DNA of 64,000 nucleotides. It comes from Rhynochetos jubatus (taxonomy: Eukaryota > Chordata > Aves > Eurypygiformes > Rhynochetidae). The DNA is taken from the NCBI GenBank assembly GCA_027574665.1, contig CM050650.1, positions 99,917,086 to 99,981,085 on the forward strand, read 5' to 3'. The notes below the pieces were generated by a model, which was given only the letters and a program-made list of their open reading frames with translations, did not search any database and was not told the DNA's origin. Made by a program: the position numbers and the translations under genes. Of this stretch, positions 24,402-37,698 are shown piece by piece. Each line of letters opens with the position of its first letter. Position 1 is the stretch's first letter.

Positions 24402-27400
24402 TTTAATAAGACCATGCTGTCTGTTTGCAAGAGCAATACACTTCGGCAGTCTGTCTGGAAAAAAAGACACTTCTGCCCTGGGAAAGACAGAGCAGTGCCC
24501 AGGGCTGGAGGTGAAGGCGGCAGAGGCAGGGAGAAGTACAACACAGCTGGGAAGAGCTAGGCCCAGAGAGCAAAATATCTTCCCTCAGTTTTGTGTTTTA
24601 TCCTCTCCCTCCTTTCCACAGGTTGGGTCCCTTTCATCTGACTCATCAAACAAGAAGAAACATATTCAGCTGAAGGTAAAAAATCAGCCATGAGGTGATA
24701 TTTGGGGTTTTTTCCGAAGAATAAGAACTGCCAAGTCACATTACAAACTTTTTCATTAAGAAGGTCAACATAGTGAAAGATGTGGTGTTCATTTAATGAA
24801 TTTATAATCCATAGTTCATGACTATTTCTTTGTAGGATTCACCATAAAATACTTCTTTTCCTCTCCAAGATTACTGAGAATAGTTTGTAAAAGGAAAAGA
24901 CTCCTGGCTTTCAACAGAAAGGTAATAGAAAAAAAATAAAAGGAAAGCTACAGTTGTTATCACACAGACAAAGGACCTGTGGCCTTCTAGCACTCCTCCA
25001 TACCATGTAACCATGCAATTAAAAGCCCATTGAGGTACCTGAAATCACCAAGGATAAGCTACTCTCCTTATGTAGGAAACCTCTTCCAAAAGCACACTGT
25101 AGAAATGCTTTTAAGGAAGCATTTTCTAAACAACATCGTGCACTCAAGTGCTGACTGAGTCATATGTTTATGTCTGACTGCTAACAGAGTGGCAAGATAT
25201 CAGCCAGCAACCAGAATTTGAAATCCTTTGTTAGCTCCCTGACAAGGTATATAAAATCTTTGATCCAAAACTAAAAACTTGAACCCTTTCTTTGATAGTG
25301 GGTGGCACAACTGACACTGCTGAGAAACAATCTATGACTGTTTTTCCAAGGAAAGTGTTGATCTTCCTATAACAGCACTGAAAAATGGTAAAGGCTGTTA
25401 TGGTAACACTGGGCTGCTGTCATGTGGCTACAGCCCTATCAGCAAATTACACAGGGGCAAGACACAAACTCCAGAGCTGACCCATCATCAGTTGTACAGA
25501 TTCAGTGCCAAGGTGCTCCCCGACATGGTTTTGTCCAGGTCGGCAAACGTGTAGTCAGAAATGGGAAGATTGTTCTGGGCCAGAACTACTCTCGATAGGC
25601 AGTGTGGACTTGGCCACCCTTCTTCAGGGACAAAAGATATTTTGGCTGTATGAAAAAATAAGCTTTCTGTGATATTTACATCAAAAATCAGAAGACTGAA
25701 CTTGTTGGGAGGTATATGGACATGTTCAACTCTAATTTTTGACTGGTATTATGGCACTGGTAGTCCCTGAGATCTTGCTGAAACTGGTGAATAAGGTCCC
25801 AGTTGCAACCCCATTCTCTCAGCAGAGGCCTAAAGACTTCTGAGTCCCATGTTTCTGCTATCTGAGTCATTGATACTTCCCCTTATCCATAGTATTCAGA
25901 GATCCCCAAAGTATGTAGGGCCAGACCCTTCCTGTGTAGCTCTCTGTGGTCGCTACACAGACATGATGTCATTCTGGATACCTGAACAGCTTTCCTATGA
26001 ACAAGAAAGTTGCCTTGTAATGTTTAACAAGGAATTGGCTTTTTAATATGTTTTTGATGCGGAGCTGTTTTGAAGCAGCCTGCCCCTGAAGACTGTACGA
26101 CCAATTTGTCTGTACAACCAGACAAATTATTAACAAAAATAAGACATGATCAGATGAAAATATCTAACAAAACAGGATAGCTAACCTTAGGTTAAAAGAG
26201 TTAGCTGCCCTCTTTCTTTCCTTTCTGTTCTGAGTCCATCAGACCTCGCTTGACAAACAGCAAGCCCGAAGTCTGTTTGTCTGCAGAGCCTTTATATCCA
26301 ACTTTTCTGTACAAATAGGCTGATTGAAGCTTTCACCTTCAAATGGGATAACCAAGGAATTCCCTCATGGAGAGGAACCATTCCCAGTCCTCTCCAACAA
26401 GCTCGTTAGTTTGGGGGAAAGGGACCCTGAGGCAGATGGGACAAGTATGCAATGCAGCACACCCAGCCAATGCCGTCATCTTCTGTCAGCACTGAGAAGC
26501 CAGGCTCACCTGAGGAGCCTCTAAACTGTCGAGAGGACATGTTTTCAGATAGTGAGGAACTGGCTCCCTTGTCATGAAGGAGCATTGCAGTTTCCACTGT
26601 CAGCAAATAGGTGCTTTTTTCCCCTGACAATGCAAACATAGATGCTTTGTGTAGTTGAACTGTGAAACACCTTAAAATACTCCCATTCTGTTTCTTTCCT
26701 GTCACAAATTAGACTTCACAAAGGGAAATATGTTATCAGACATATTATTTTAGTTTCCCTTGTAGAGGCCTTACTCTTGCAAAATGCCATAAAACATTCC
26801 AGGCTGTGTAAGTCTACAGTGAAGCTCTCTTTTAGTACATTTGATGGTATGAAGGCATATTACTGTGGTTAAAAGGATTTCCTTTATTTAGGTGGAGGAA
26901 GAGGAAGCCTAGGAAGGAAGGATCATTATTTTCTTCATCTTCATGCTGAAGCAGCAGCAAATCTTGCACCAGAGCACAGAGAACAAGGAAAATTGAAATT
27001 CAAGTGGTCTTTGGTTTTTTTCATACTGAAATATTTGCATTTTAAGAAACAGCTGAATTTTCAACAAGATGTCTGGTACTATACTGTATTATGATTTCCA
27101 CTGACTCTGTGCTAAACTAAGACAAAACTAAAATCAATGGATTTATTCCTTTTCTATTCTACTCACAGTATAGGGATGAGTCTTTTCTTCCACATTGGAA
27201 GAAAGGGACAGACTCACAGTAACAGTAACTCACCTCTGCTGTTGTTCTGGGGCCAGCAAAGGAGCAAGCTTGTAAGTCTGGGACCAGAAAAGGGTGCAGG
27301 TTTGCCCAGGCACTGCCCGCTGCCCAGGCTGGTGGCAGGGTGGGGGTAAGGGCAAGCCCTTAGCACTGATACTGCTCTTTGCTTCCCTCCCTGCTCCCTT

Positions 27401-28799
27401 CCCTTTCTTTAGGTAACTCTCATAGCACATTTAAGTTCCTTTCACTCACATTTTCCTTTGGCATATCAAAAACCTCTTTCATTTCCTATTTTGTTTTGTG
27501 ATGGCTCTGTATGGACCACTGCTCAGTAAAACTGAAATATTTCACTTCAGCAGTGCCTGCAATTAGGTGCTTGAGAAAGTATGGATATAGATCCATGACA
27601 CAGACTGCCTTCCAGAAATCATCCATCAGCACTCAAAGGCTATGAATTCATTTTAGGTAGTCAGATGCTCCCATGACTCCTGATGTTATGTTGGACCTGA
27701 CACCTATACTGTATTTGATGCCATTCTGACCTGAAGTGGGTCTTAAAATATGCCGAGTTAGTACCACTTTATTTTAAAGCAATCACACTATAATTTGTGA
27801 GGTGTCATATTCTCAACCATGGTTTACTTAATTTCATGGGGCTTTGGGCTCAACAGCTGTAAATGCAGGAAATACAGGAACCTCAGTAATACATGTGCTT
27901 CAAATTGAATTAATTAGAGAAAAAATATTTCAAGCTGCCAAATCACATCTAAAATACCCCAGAATAAAATAAGCCATAGAAATATGTCTAGGTACTAACT
28001 GAAACACTCCATCTTTGACTCCTGGACTAGACCATGAGGACCGTTATCTATTTTTCTCTAATGCTTTTCTTCCTTCAAATGCTTGAACTAATCTTCTGAC
28101 CAGCCTCAAGTCCCTACGACTCCTATCCACGATCCTTTTCATGCAAGAAACTGCACTGTGCTCTTTCTGTTGCTATTATTTAAACCTGCTCACACAATAC
28201 AGAAATACCATTCTGTATTTGCTCTAAATATGTCTTCTCTTCTACTGTTTTTGTATATAAATACATTTTGATAAATCCTTCCATTGCACACTCAAAAACT
28301 GTGAATGATTGTTGCAGCATTAAAATGTCTGAACCAAAAAAAACCCTAAAAAAATGGCACCAAGATATGCAATACTGGTCCCACATTAATTTTGTTTTAT
28401 TTGCTTAATATATAAAGAAAAAAAAGTTATAGTTAATAACGACAATATTGTGTGTGTGCTGGGTATGGCTTTGCACTCTGTTATAATGAGTCATTCATAG
28501 TAATCTTTTACATGAGTAGAAAATTTGTTGATGAGAGTCACAGTAGCATGAACAGTGTTTCATCTGCCCATTGGATGAAAGTCACACAGTTGAGAGGTTT
28601 AGATACAACATTTCTGGTCACTATAAATAACCATTCCCTGGTATATCTAGGGAGAGACTCCACAAGAGGAGAAGTAATTAGCTGAATCATAAATCCTGCA
28701 AAATTTCTAAGTCAAAATGTTACTACTGAAGAATTATTCATGAGTAGAGATCACAATGTGTTCCAAGAGAGCACTGCTGTCTGAACAAAAAACACACAG

Positions 28800-29924
28800 C
28801 AGAATTCCACTGTAGTGATCGCAATTTAAAACAAGTGAAATAAAATATAAAGTGAAATAATTAAAATGGCTATAAAATGAGAAAAAAATCAAAGGAGCTG
28901 CTAAAAGGATGAAATAGTTATAGAGGACCAGAATATTGCTTAAGATAGATAGTAATATTTCAGAGAAGCTGTGTATCAGCTTATAAGGTCAATAAATATT
29001 GTGATGTTGGACGAACAATGCAATGAAGTGAAAAAATGAATAAGGAGGAAAAGTCTCAGAAGACAGAAAGTTGTATTCAAATACCATCTAGGTAAAAAAA
29101 AAAAAAAAAAAGAAAAAGAAAAAGAAAAGAAGAAAATCTAGCCCATATTCTAAAAATGCTATATATTAAGCAAAGACTATGAGAAAAAAACTTGCTAAAT
29201 TTCCTTACGACTAAAAATCTATGAGGCCAGTAGATATAATGAAGACATTAAAAAAGATGTATGAAGAAGAGGATACCAAGGCTCAAAATCAATTCCTCAC
29301 TTCAGATTACCCCACAGGAAGTCTTAGGGAGGTTCTCACACTGGCAAGGAAACATTTTGGAGGAATTGTCTCACATACAGTGTCAATAAGACAGATTTGA
29401 GAACAAATCAATAAAATGAGCAAATAAACAGCAAGGAATAAATAAAGCTGTAAAGCCATTCCAGCGTGAAATTGCCACACTGTGAATTGTGGTATTTAAC
29501 ATACTCTTTCAGACATAATCAGCACCAGAAGAATGAGAAGTAGCAACTATGGGGAAGGATTTACTCCAGGATCCCGAAGGGAACCAGGAATCACAAATCA
29601 CTACATGTGACATTTCAAGCTGTGCAAAGTAGTAAGAACAAATTATACTACAGAACAGCATTAGTATACATTTGGACAAATAAGGGAATGGCTTTTAAAA
29701 GGGCACTCAAGCCTGATGAATCTTTTATCGCTATTTTAAAGAGCCAGTGATGCAAGAAAGCTGGCTGATACGGCAGATGTAGTTATGTTTAGCAATATGA
29801 GAATCTTTCAGCACCCTGGAATACAGGTGGATGAAATCAAGTGAGAATCAATAGACCATCTTCTGTGAGGCTCAGTCTTTGTTTTTTTCCCCCACCAGGT
29901 CCCTAATTCATGACCAGGAATAAC
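28800..29924 (+). mobile_element. Ancient CR1 LINE, 5' segment (split)
   Basis: Highly decayed CR1 ORF2 sequence like the old amniote (turtle/archosaur) CR1 lineage. Recognisable pieces include ATGAGAAAAAAACTTGCTAA near 29179, TTCCTCACTTCAGATTACCC near 29291, and AAATTGCCACACTGTGAATTGTGGTATTTAAC (seen as two blocks near 29469). They occur in the right order and spacing. Stops and indels are everywhere. The 5' edge is uncertain, and an A-rich tract (29094-29136) interrupts it. It is continued after the younger insertion at 30715. Confidence 0.65.
29094..29136. repeat. A18 plus purine tract
   Basis: Eighteen A (29094-29111) followed by AAAAG-like repeats. Confidence 0.9.
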
Positions 29925-30714
29925 AAGATTAAGTCCAACAAGGCCAAGTGCAAGGTCCTGCACCTGGGCCAGGGCAATCCCAAGCACAAGTACAGGCTGG
30001 GTGGATAATGGATCAAGAGCAGCCCTGAGGAGAAGGACCTGGGGGTACTGGTGGGTGAGAAGCTGAACATGAGCCAGCAGTGTGCGCTGGCAGCCCAGAA
30101 AGTCAACCAGATCCTGGGCTGTATCAGGAGAAGTGTGGCCAGCAGGTCGAGGGAGGGGATTCTCCCTCTCTACTCTGCTCTCATGAGACCCCACCTGGAG
30201 TCCTGTGTCCAGCTGTGGAGCCCTCAGCTTAAGAAGGATATGGACCAGTTGGAACAAGCCCAGAGGAGGCCATGAAGATGCTCAGAGGTCTGGAGCCCCT
30301 CTGCCATAGGGACAGGCTGAGAGAGCTGGGCTTGTTCAGCCTGGAGAAGAGAAGGCTCTGGGGACACCTTACAGCAGCCTTCCAGTACCTGAAGGGGGCC
30401 TACAGGGAAGCTGTGGGGGGTGCTTTTTACAAGGGCCTGTAGTGACAGAACAAGGGGTAATGGGTTTAAATTGAAAACAGGGAGATTTAGATTGGGTATC
30501 AGGAAAAAATTCTTCATGGAAAGGGTGGTGAGGCACTGGAACAGGTTGCCCAGAGAAGCTGTGAATGTCCCATCCCTGGGAGTGTCCAAGGCCAGGCTGG
30601 ATGAGGCTTTGAGCAACCTGGTCTAGTGGAGGGTGTCCCTGCCCATGGCAGGGGGGTTGGAACTAGATGGTCTTTAAGGTCCCTTCCAACCCAAAGCTTT
30701 CTATGATTCTATGA
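29925..30714 (+). mobile_element. CR1 LINE, 790-bp 3' part, nested
   Basis: The longest young-type CR1 copy here. It starts near AAGTCCAACAAGGCCAAGTG and keeps ORF2 C-terminal coding. Plus frame 30051-30275 gives [20 protein letters not shown] and [19 protein letters not shown], then loses frame at AGAGGAGGCCATGAAG (one G fewer than expected). The final coding part resumes at 30420-30626 (ending SKARLDEALSNLV). The 3' tail is TCTATGATTCTATGA. It is a dead, 5'-truncated copy inserted into an older CR1. Confidence 0.93.
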
Positions 30715-31845
30715 AAATCAGGCTGCATCGCAGATTTCAAATTTTAGTGAATGTGCAGCCGTGCTGCACATGGATTTCCAAAGGCCTTGGTAAGGGTCTT
30801 TCAGCAGGGTCTACTAAGATGTAACTGCTATGGAGTAAAAGAGAATATTTCCTATGCAGCAGTTAAAATGTAGGAAGGAAAAGGTTGGAATAAATGTTCA
30901 AATTTCACAGTGGAGGGAATTCACAAATAGAGTTCCTCAGGGACATGCTCTGGAATCTGGACTTTGAATTACGGATGTGGAAGGGCCAGAAAAAAGTGGC
31001 TAGTAAGGAGACATATTTTGCTGATAATACTGAATCATTCGGGGAAGTAAAGACAAAATAACAGTGGAAAGATTTGCAGGTAGATCTTATGAAACCAAGT
31101 GAATGAATGATAAAAATCTAAATGGAACTTAACTGAATTCAATATCGATACATTTTACAGGGATAAACTAAACTGCATCTTAAATTTACACTGGCGATGA
31201 ACTAATTAGCCGAGAAACTAGCTCTCAGTACTCAGGAAACATATCTGAGATTTATTGTAAACAGTTCTATGCAAACATTGACTTACTGCTCAATAAATGT
31301 ATAGAACTAAATAAATTACTAAGAGTTGTTAAGAAAGGAATCGTAATAACAATAAAGAACCTTATCACATCATGGTGGAAATAGGAAGTGCTGTGTCCAA
31401 ACTAGACAAGAGCAGTTAATGGTTTTAGTCTCCCAATCTCAAAAACAAGAACCTGAAAAATATATAGGAAAGGGCAACAAGGATCATCAAAGATTTAGGA
31501 AAATATGCATACTTCTTAAAGAGTGACTAAGCAATTTTGACTTCTTTATATGAAAAAGAGGTGACTAATAGGATATATTATGGTTAATACCTAGAAAATC
31601 ATTAGTATTATTTTGAAAGTGGAGAAAGAACAATTATTTGTTGTCTCAGTACTAGAACTGAGGTCAATTAGTTGGTTTAAAACAAAGAAATGAAGTACTA
31701 TTTCACACAAGGCATAGTGAAAAAGTGAACCCTGTTGCTGCAGAATGTTGTAGAAACCAAAGTATAACAAGATTTCAGAAGTAGCTAGAAAAAAAAAATC
31801 ACAAAAGAAGAAGTTGTCCAAGATTACTAAACAAGAAATAGGTTC
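30715..31845 (+). mobile_element. Ancient CR1 LINE, 3' segment (split)
   Basis: Continuation of the decayed CR1 after the younger insertion. In order: CCAAAGGCCTTGGTAAGGGTC (near 30778), GTTGGAATAAATG...TCACAGTGGAGGGAATTCAC (near 30884), GAGTTCCTCAGGGACATGC, GGGCAACAAGGATCATCAAAG (near 31471), ACTATTTCACACAAGGCATAG (near 31698) and GCAGAATGTTGTAGAAACCAA. These correspond to the conserved RT and C-terminal parts of old amniote CR1, many substitutions away. The 3' end is approximate. Confidence 0.72.
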
Positions 31846-32472
31846 ATGAAGTCCCTAAAATTCCATTAGCTGAAATACAATGGGGGAAATTTCTCATCCA
31901 CATCTAATTTTTTCCCTGAGAATTCATTACTGGTCTCTGTCACTTAGACAGGCTCCATGACCTCTTGTCTGACTCTTCTTCAGGAAGTTTGGCTCCAACA
32001 GGACTGAATTGTCATCAGAGCTCAAATGAACCCCTGATGCAGTTTCCTTTCCCTTAACTGATTTTACCCTTTCTTTTCACTAGTTAAGCCAGCTTTGATT
32101 TAAATCAGCATGTAAGAAGAAAATAGGTGTTAGAATAATGTTGCATATTAAAAAAATTAAAATATTGAATTGGAACACTAGGAGTCCAAGAACCAGCAGT
32201 AGCCTCTACAGTTGTGATACACCTCAAGATTTAGAAAGATTCTCTGTCATTTAGTCCAAGGGTTTACAAGTAGTGTCAGGATTTAGAGTTATTTTTAAAA
32301 GGTGTGTATTAAGTACAGAAGAAAGCAATGCAGTTCTGTAGAAGCAGTGCAAAAATGCAGGAGGATATTGACTGCAGCAGCTTTCAAAGGACTAATAAAG
32401 TAAATAATTACTTCAGATTTTGTGCTCGTGCAAATTTTGAAAAACGGCATATCGCAGCTGTGCAATACGTAC

Positions 32473-32517
32473 CAGCTGACTCTCTGCTACCATAGGTGCT
32501 GATTTGTAAAGGTTGGC
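32473..32517 (-). CDS. MLIP: MLIP 15-codon exon (window exon 9)
   Basis: 45 bp, 15 codons, phase 0. The acceptor is ACCTTTTTTGCAG before GCCAACCT and the donor is CTG/GTACGT. The translation is ANLYKSAPMVAESQL, matching human ANLSSPSSTVSESQL. The ends (ANL and ESQL) are conserved and the middle has diverged. Like its neighbour it is too short to show up as an open frame. Confidence 0.91.
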
Positions 32518-35077
32518 CTGCAAAAAAGGTAAATATATACTGTATTACATATAATATTGTAGTGAATATAGCGATGACAGAAGAAAAATCCATGGTCAGC
32601 AGTATACCTAGCTACAGAAGCTTTATCCATTGATACAGTGACAATAGGAGAAGTTAAAATACTGTCATTTCCAGTTTATTTCTAGGTATAATCAAATATG
32701 CTAAAATTTTAGGGATACTTTTTTTCCAAGTGTAACAAAATTTCACTTTTTCATCTAGATCTAATCTTGAAATGTAAATCCTGACATTTCAGAGCCTGCC
32801 GTTGCCCGTTAATTTGCAGCATCAATGTTATTGACACTATTAGTTGTACTGTGAGCTCAGTCCAACCTTCTCATCCTTCTGACTTTACGTTATGTAAATC
32901 AGAACTATCCTACTCAAGCACTACTTCTTTTTCTGAATATACATTGAACAAAAGAAACCTTATTTTCCAGATCAAGGGTAAATATGACGAATGCACAGTA
33001 TTTGTGTGCATGTGAAATAGCCATGTACAACACGCTTATTTGCCCATGCAGTGGTGAGATTCAGAATTTCTGGTGCATTGATCACCCCAATCAACTCCTT
33101 CAAGCCCTGTAGGAGTTCCACTGGATAACACAGTGTTTCTGCACAGATTATATGCTCTTGCTTGATGTAGGTGTGATTTGGAAACCCTGAGACTCTAAAA
33201 TGTGAATGTTCTTCAGTATGGTGGTAAAAAACCTACTACAGACAATGGTTAGATGTTATAACTGTAGTAGAAGACAAGTCAGTGCCATTACAACCTCTGC
33301 AGAAGGACCACTACAGTTGAGGTTATCAACTCAACTATATGTTCCTCTCACCGTTTCAAGCACAAAAGCAATTGCAGCACATTTGGAGAGGGAAGAACAT
33401 GCTCTTCCTTTGTTCCCTTGTCACAAAGACCTTGCAGAGATTTGGCCACTGAACTCTGGATGTGGTTTCCCAAGTGCTAAATAGAAATGTTTATCACTCC
33501 CTGGACCTGCTGGCTATACTTCTCATTAGTGGTGAGAACAGCACCACCACAAGTCATGGGGAGGACTGTGCTCCCCACTGAGAGCGCTCACATCTCTAAA
33601 CACAGCCCCTGGGGCAGGAAACCTTCCCACACAGAGACAGCTGTGTTTTAGCACTAACTCTACAAGAAGTATATCTTCTGCCCTTGACAGAGTAAACTAC
33701 AGTTTTTACTACTGGTTACTTACATACTAGGGACTCTCTTTAATACCATTAACCAAGTGTGATGACCAATCTCATTGTGAGTTTAAAGACATCAAAGTAC
33801 TTCAGAATGATCTACAGATACAAGCGCTCTGGGATTAAACTCTCTCACTACAGTGGTGCAAATTAAGGGTAAATCTCATTTCAAAGGGTTTCCTGAAATG
33901 TATACATGCACAGCAGACCACAGATAAAAGAAAGCTCTATTTATTTCTGCATGTCTGTGTGCACTGTTAGCTGCTTTGTGTTCTCTTATGCTTTGACTTG
34001 TGTTTCATGTCTATAACATTTTAAAAACATTTTTTGGGGGGAATAGAACTGTCAAGAAGAGCAAAAATGCCAATAATATGCAAAGTAATTATAATTAATC
34101 ATGAGAAATTACTTTTTAAATAGTTGTAAGTGGGCTAAATGTCAAAATTATAAATTTGCTAGAACTTGATATTAAAGCTAAGAAAGGTTCCATTGGTGAC
34201 AGTAATTATATGGAGGCACAATGACTAAGTATAATATACTAGGGCATTCAACAGCCATAGAAGTAATTTAGTTGGGGAACTATTATATAATTATATTATT
34301 ATCATAAATCAGAAGTGTCATCCCTAAAGCCAACAGAGATGCGCTATTAGAAAATGGTGAATGGAACCATAAACTATACAGTTTAAAAAGATGCTAGATG
34401 ACAATTGTAGCACTTTGTTGTCAGCCGGTACGAACTGTTGTAATTCCACTGAAGTCAGACATGTTTACATACTTTCTACATGCTCCCTTGCTATTTGTAC
34501 AATCATTCACATCCTTAAAAGGTGCTGAAGTGCATCAGAAGACAAACAGTAGTTGAGGCCAATGCAAATCTATGCCATTTTAATTGTTAAATGGCAAGCT
34601 ATTTGAACATATTTTATAGTCTTCTATTCCATATAACCTATTGCAGTAATTAGTACTATTTTTATATGTACATACATAAACATTTATATGTGTTTGTGTT
34701 TACAAATAATGTCCTAGCATGATGACAGATTTTCCTATCCCTGACTCATAAAGAAATCAAATTTTTTCTTTTATCCAAAAATACCCTCAAAGCAGCATTT
34801 TGACAAGCAGCTGAATATCAGACATCACGAATACAAAAATATTAAGAAAATTATATTGCTAAATTACCATGTTAATTCTGTCTAGTAAAATTAATTTAGT
34901 TGCATAAACTAAAAGCCTACTTCTAAAAAAGATAAGATTTGTGGAAAAAAGGATGACTGAAAATCATTACTCCAAGACAGCTCACATGAGACACCATAGA
35001 CCCCCTGGGGGAACTCACAATTTTATATTATGGTAACAAGTGTCTGTAAAATACTCAGTTCCTGGATTCTACCAGAG

Positions 35078-35732
35078 TGTCATGATTTATCTCCAGTCAG
35101 CAACTAAGCATCACACAGCTGCTCGTTCAACTCCACCCCAGTAGAATGGGGAAGAGAATCAGAGGAAAAGATAAGAGATAAGAAAGAGATAAGAACAGTT
35201 TAATAACTGAAAACAAATTAAATAAAATGATGATACTAATATTATTAACAATACTAGTACAACTAATAATAATATGTACTGAAAATACTACTACTACCAT
35301 ATAATGAAAATAATGGGGAAAGAAACTCAAATGACACAACTGCTCATCACCCACCGACCGATGCCCAGCCAGCCTCCAAGCAGTGAGACCCAGAGAGCAA
35401 GAGAAGAGACCAGAGAACCCGAAGGACAGACCCTCCAGAGTCAACTCCCCCTGCTTACATACTGAGCATGATGTTTTATGGGACGAAATATCCCTTTGGT
35501 CAGTTTGGGTCAGCTCTCCTGGCTGTGTCCCCTCTCAGCTTCTTGTAGAGAAAAGAAGCTGGGAACACAGGTATCATAAATTGAAAACGTACTTAGCTTA
35601 ATGTAAACATTGCTTAGCAACAACTTAAAAACATCAGTGAGTTTTCAACATTCTTCTAACACAAATCCAAACCATTGCCTCATACTAGCTACTGTGAAGA
35701 CAATTAACTCTATCCCAACCAAAACCAGCACA
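35078..35732 (-). mobile_element. Solo ERVL-like LTR with exact 5-bp target duplication
   Basis: 655 bp, starting TGTCATGATTTATCTCC and ending AACCAAAACCAGCACA on plus, flanked on both sides by CAGAG (35073-35077 and 35733-35737). In LTR sense (minus) it runs TGTGCTGGTTTTGG, TAGCTAGTATGAGGC, a TATA-like GTATGTAAGC, the ATT-rich block (35230-35310), ATTAAACTGTTCTTATC and the GACA end. Complete ends and a perfect duplication mark it as a solo LTR left by recombination. It has the same orientation as MLIP. Confidence 0.9.
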
Positions 35733-35826
35733 CAGAGACACTGTTAGATTATCTGAAAGTAGGCACCTTGTTTCAAAACAGACATCTTGTGTCTACTATG
35801 AAGAAACATTGGCCCCTGGACAATCC

Positions 35827-35898
35827 CCCATGGCAGGGGCGTTGGAACTAGATGTTCTTTAAGGTCCCTTCCAACCCAAACCACTCTATGATTTTATA
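35827..35898 (+). mobile_element. CR1 LINE terminal stub
   Basis: Only the last 72 bp of a CR1: CCCATGGCAGGGGCGTTGGA, GGTCCCTTCCAACCCAAACC and CTCTATGATTTTAT. It lies 90 bp past the solo LTR. Confidence 0.88.
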
Positions 35899-37653
35899 TC
35901 TCCTCTAATGAACAAAAGTCATCACACACAGAGGCTCAGGAACAGTTCTTTTTTAGTTAATTGTTAGCACACTCCCTTACATGCTTTTGTCCACACCAAC
36001 AATCACTCTTCTAGACAGTTTTCTGTCACAGTCTGCATGGTAGCATGGAGCATGCTGCTCTCAGCGAGCTGAAGAGATAAGGCCACCCTGGGTCTTGTGA
36101 TGGAGTGGGGGGCTCACTTTGTTGGGAGGGAAGTCAAAGGGGGAAAGGAGAAGACAACACTATGGAAAATCACCTCTGTGTGCCCTCACTCTGAGGGCCA
36201 GAAGACAAACCACTGCCTGGTTTATTATCTGGGACAGAAATAGCCTTTGTATGTCCTACCAAGGAAGCAGAGTAAGAGAGGGGAAAAGAGCTGTGGTGTA
36301 CAGGAGCTGTTAGGAACACCTGTCTCATGCCTCAGGAAAGTCTACTGCAGAGTGCAGTGATGGCAGAGTCCAGGAGAGTTTGGATCCACCAAGTTCAGCC
36401 TCCACAGTACAACCTGGAGACCATGGTCTGATTTCTAACACAGAAAAAATTCAACATGCTTGTTCAATTTGTAGGAAACATTATCTATAATCCTCTGTGT
36501 TATTCCCAAATGTATTTTTAAATATTGATTTGTTTCATTATCTAGAAAGTTCCAGGGGAGACTAGGAAGGAAGAGTTTCGAAGGGTGATTTTTGTGCCAG
36601 CAAAGAAAACCTAACTGTAACCCAAGACATACAAGTTAGATGGCTGAATTTATGGTATATGTCAGCCACAGTTTTGGGAGCTGGATATCTGCACTGGAGA
36701 TATTAAATATACTTTGTTCTCACAGACTACCTCTGAAACACACTCTTTTATTTCATTAAAAAGCTTTCTTCCAATATCCTTTCTAATTAGTATGAGCCAG
36801 CACACTCTGTCAAGTAAAAATTACAGTATGCAATAAAATATGCATACCACTATATTCAAGAAGCAAAATTGAATTGATCAGTCAAGCATTGTGCTGGCAT
36901 AAAACTGGAAAGCCTCTATTGCTTTGCCAGCACTACTTTGATTTGAGGTTCAATAGAAATGCTGAATGATGAATATTAAGCAGAGGTTTCTCATCACATG
37001 ACTATGAATCCTAAGTAAAATATGGAACCTGCAGTAACTGTGTGTGCTAGTGAGAATTAAAATGTTAACTGGGTGTAGTGTTTCAATAATTGAACAGTTA
37101 CCTCAATACAGAGATTTTCTTTATATATTGAAATGTGTGTATATGTGACAAAACATCTTCTCTTCATCTAAGGATAAACTGTTCATTTTCAGCCAACTCT
37201 GTATCTTGGAAAGAAAAGTTTGGATCAACCCCAAATTCTGATGGATAGTCAAAAACTAAAGGACTTCTACCAAAGCAATTCCCCTACAGTGCAGACTGAT
37301 TCAAACAAATTCACCCTTCAGCACATGCAACAGTGTCTGCCAAATAGCTGAGCCCTTGTCCTGCTCTTGAAGGAAACAACAACAAAGAAGTCTGTGAAGA
37401 AATTAATTTTAAGATCATATTCACACAGGTAAAATTATCAGTAGACACTCCACTGAAGAGATTCTGGCCATGATAGATTTACAGCAGTGGGAAGACATCT
37501 CAAGTCTCAGTTGCCAAGTACCAACTTGTCCATACTATTCATTACCTCAAGTTGTGAGTAGATGCCTGTACAGACTCACCTCCTATTGTAACAAGAGCAG
37601 AGAAATTAGACATTTCTGCATGCAAAATGTAGAGTAATTATAAAAATACTTAC

Positions 37654-37698
37654 ATATCTGGTTTCACGCCCAGCTGCTCTCTGCAGTGTTGTTGACAC
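37654..37698 (-). CDS. MLIP: MLIP 15-codon exon (window exon 8)
   Basis: 45 bp, 15 codons, phase 0. The acceptor is TTTTGTACAAG before GTGTCAAC and the donor is TAT/GTAAGT, near consensus. The translation is VSTTLQRAAGRETRY, matching human ASTTLPRAAGRETKY. The exon would be missed by any open-frame scan. It is supported by homology over its full length and by matching splice signals. Confidence 0.92.

Larger units (their letters stand above)
23216..32472 (-). other. MLIP: MLIP intron, 9.3 kb
   Basis: Holds a 24-bp tandem duplication (24354-24401), then from about 28.8 kb an ancient CR1 interrupted by a young CR1. From 24.4 to 28.8 kb I see no repeat or gene. Confidence 0.8.
32518..37653 (-). 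other. MLIP: MLIP intron, 5.1 kb
   Basis: Holds a solo LTR (35078-35732) and a 72-bp CR1 tail (35827-35898). The rest is AT-rich unique sequence with no gene seen. Confidence 0.8.

Noticed and set aside
24069-24693. Plus-strand frames of 163 and 155 codons
   Set aside because: Low-complexity translation over a 24-bp duplication, with no recognisable domain and no splice or homology support.
29808-30257. 149-codon minus-strand open frame
   Set aside because: It is the antisense of the CR1 ORF2 tail, which codes on plus.
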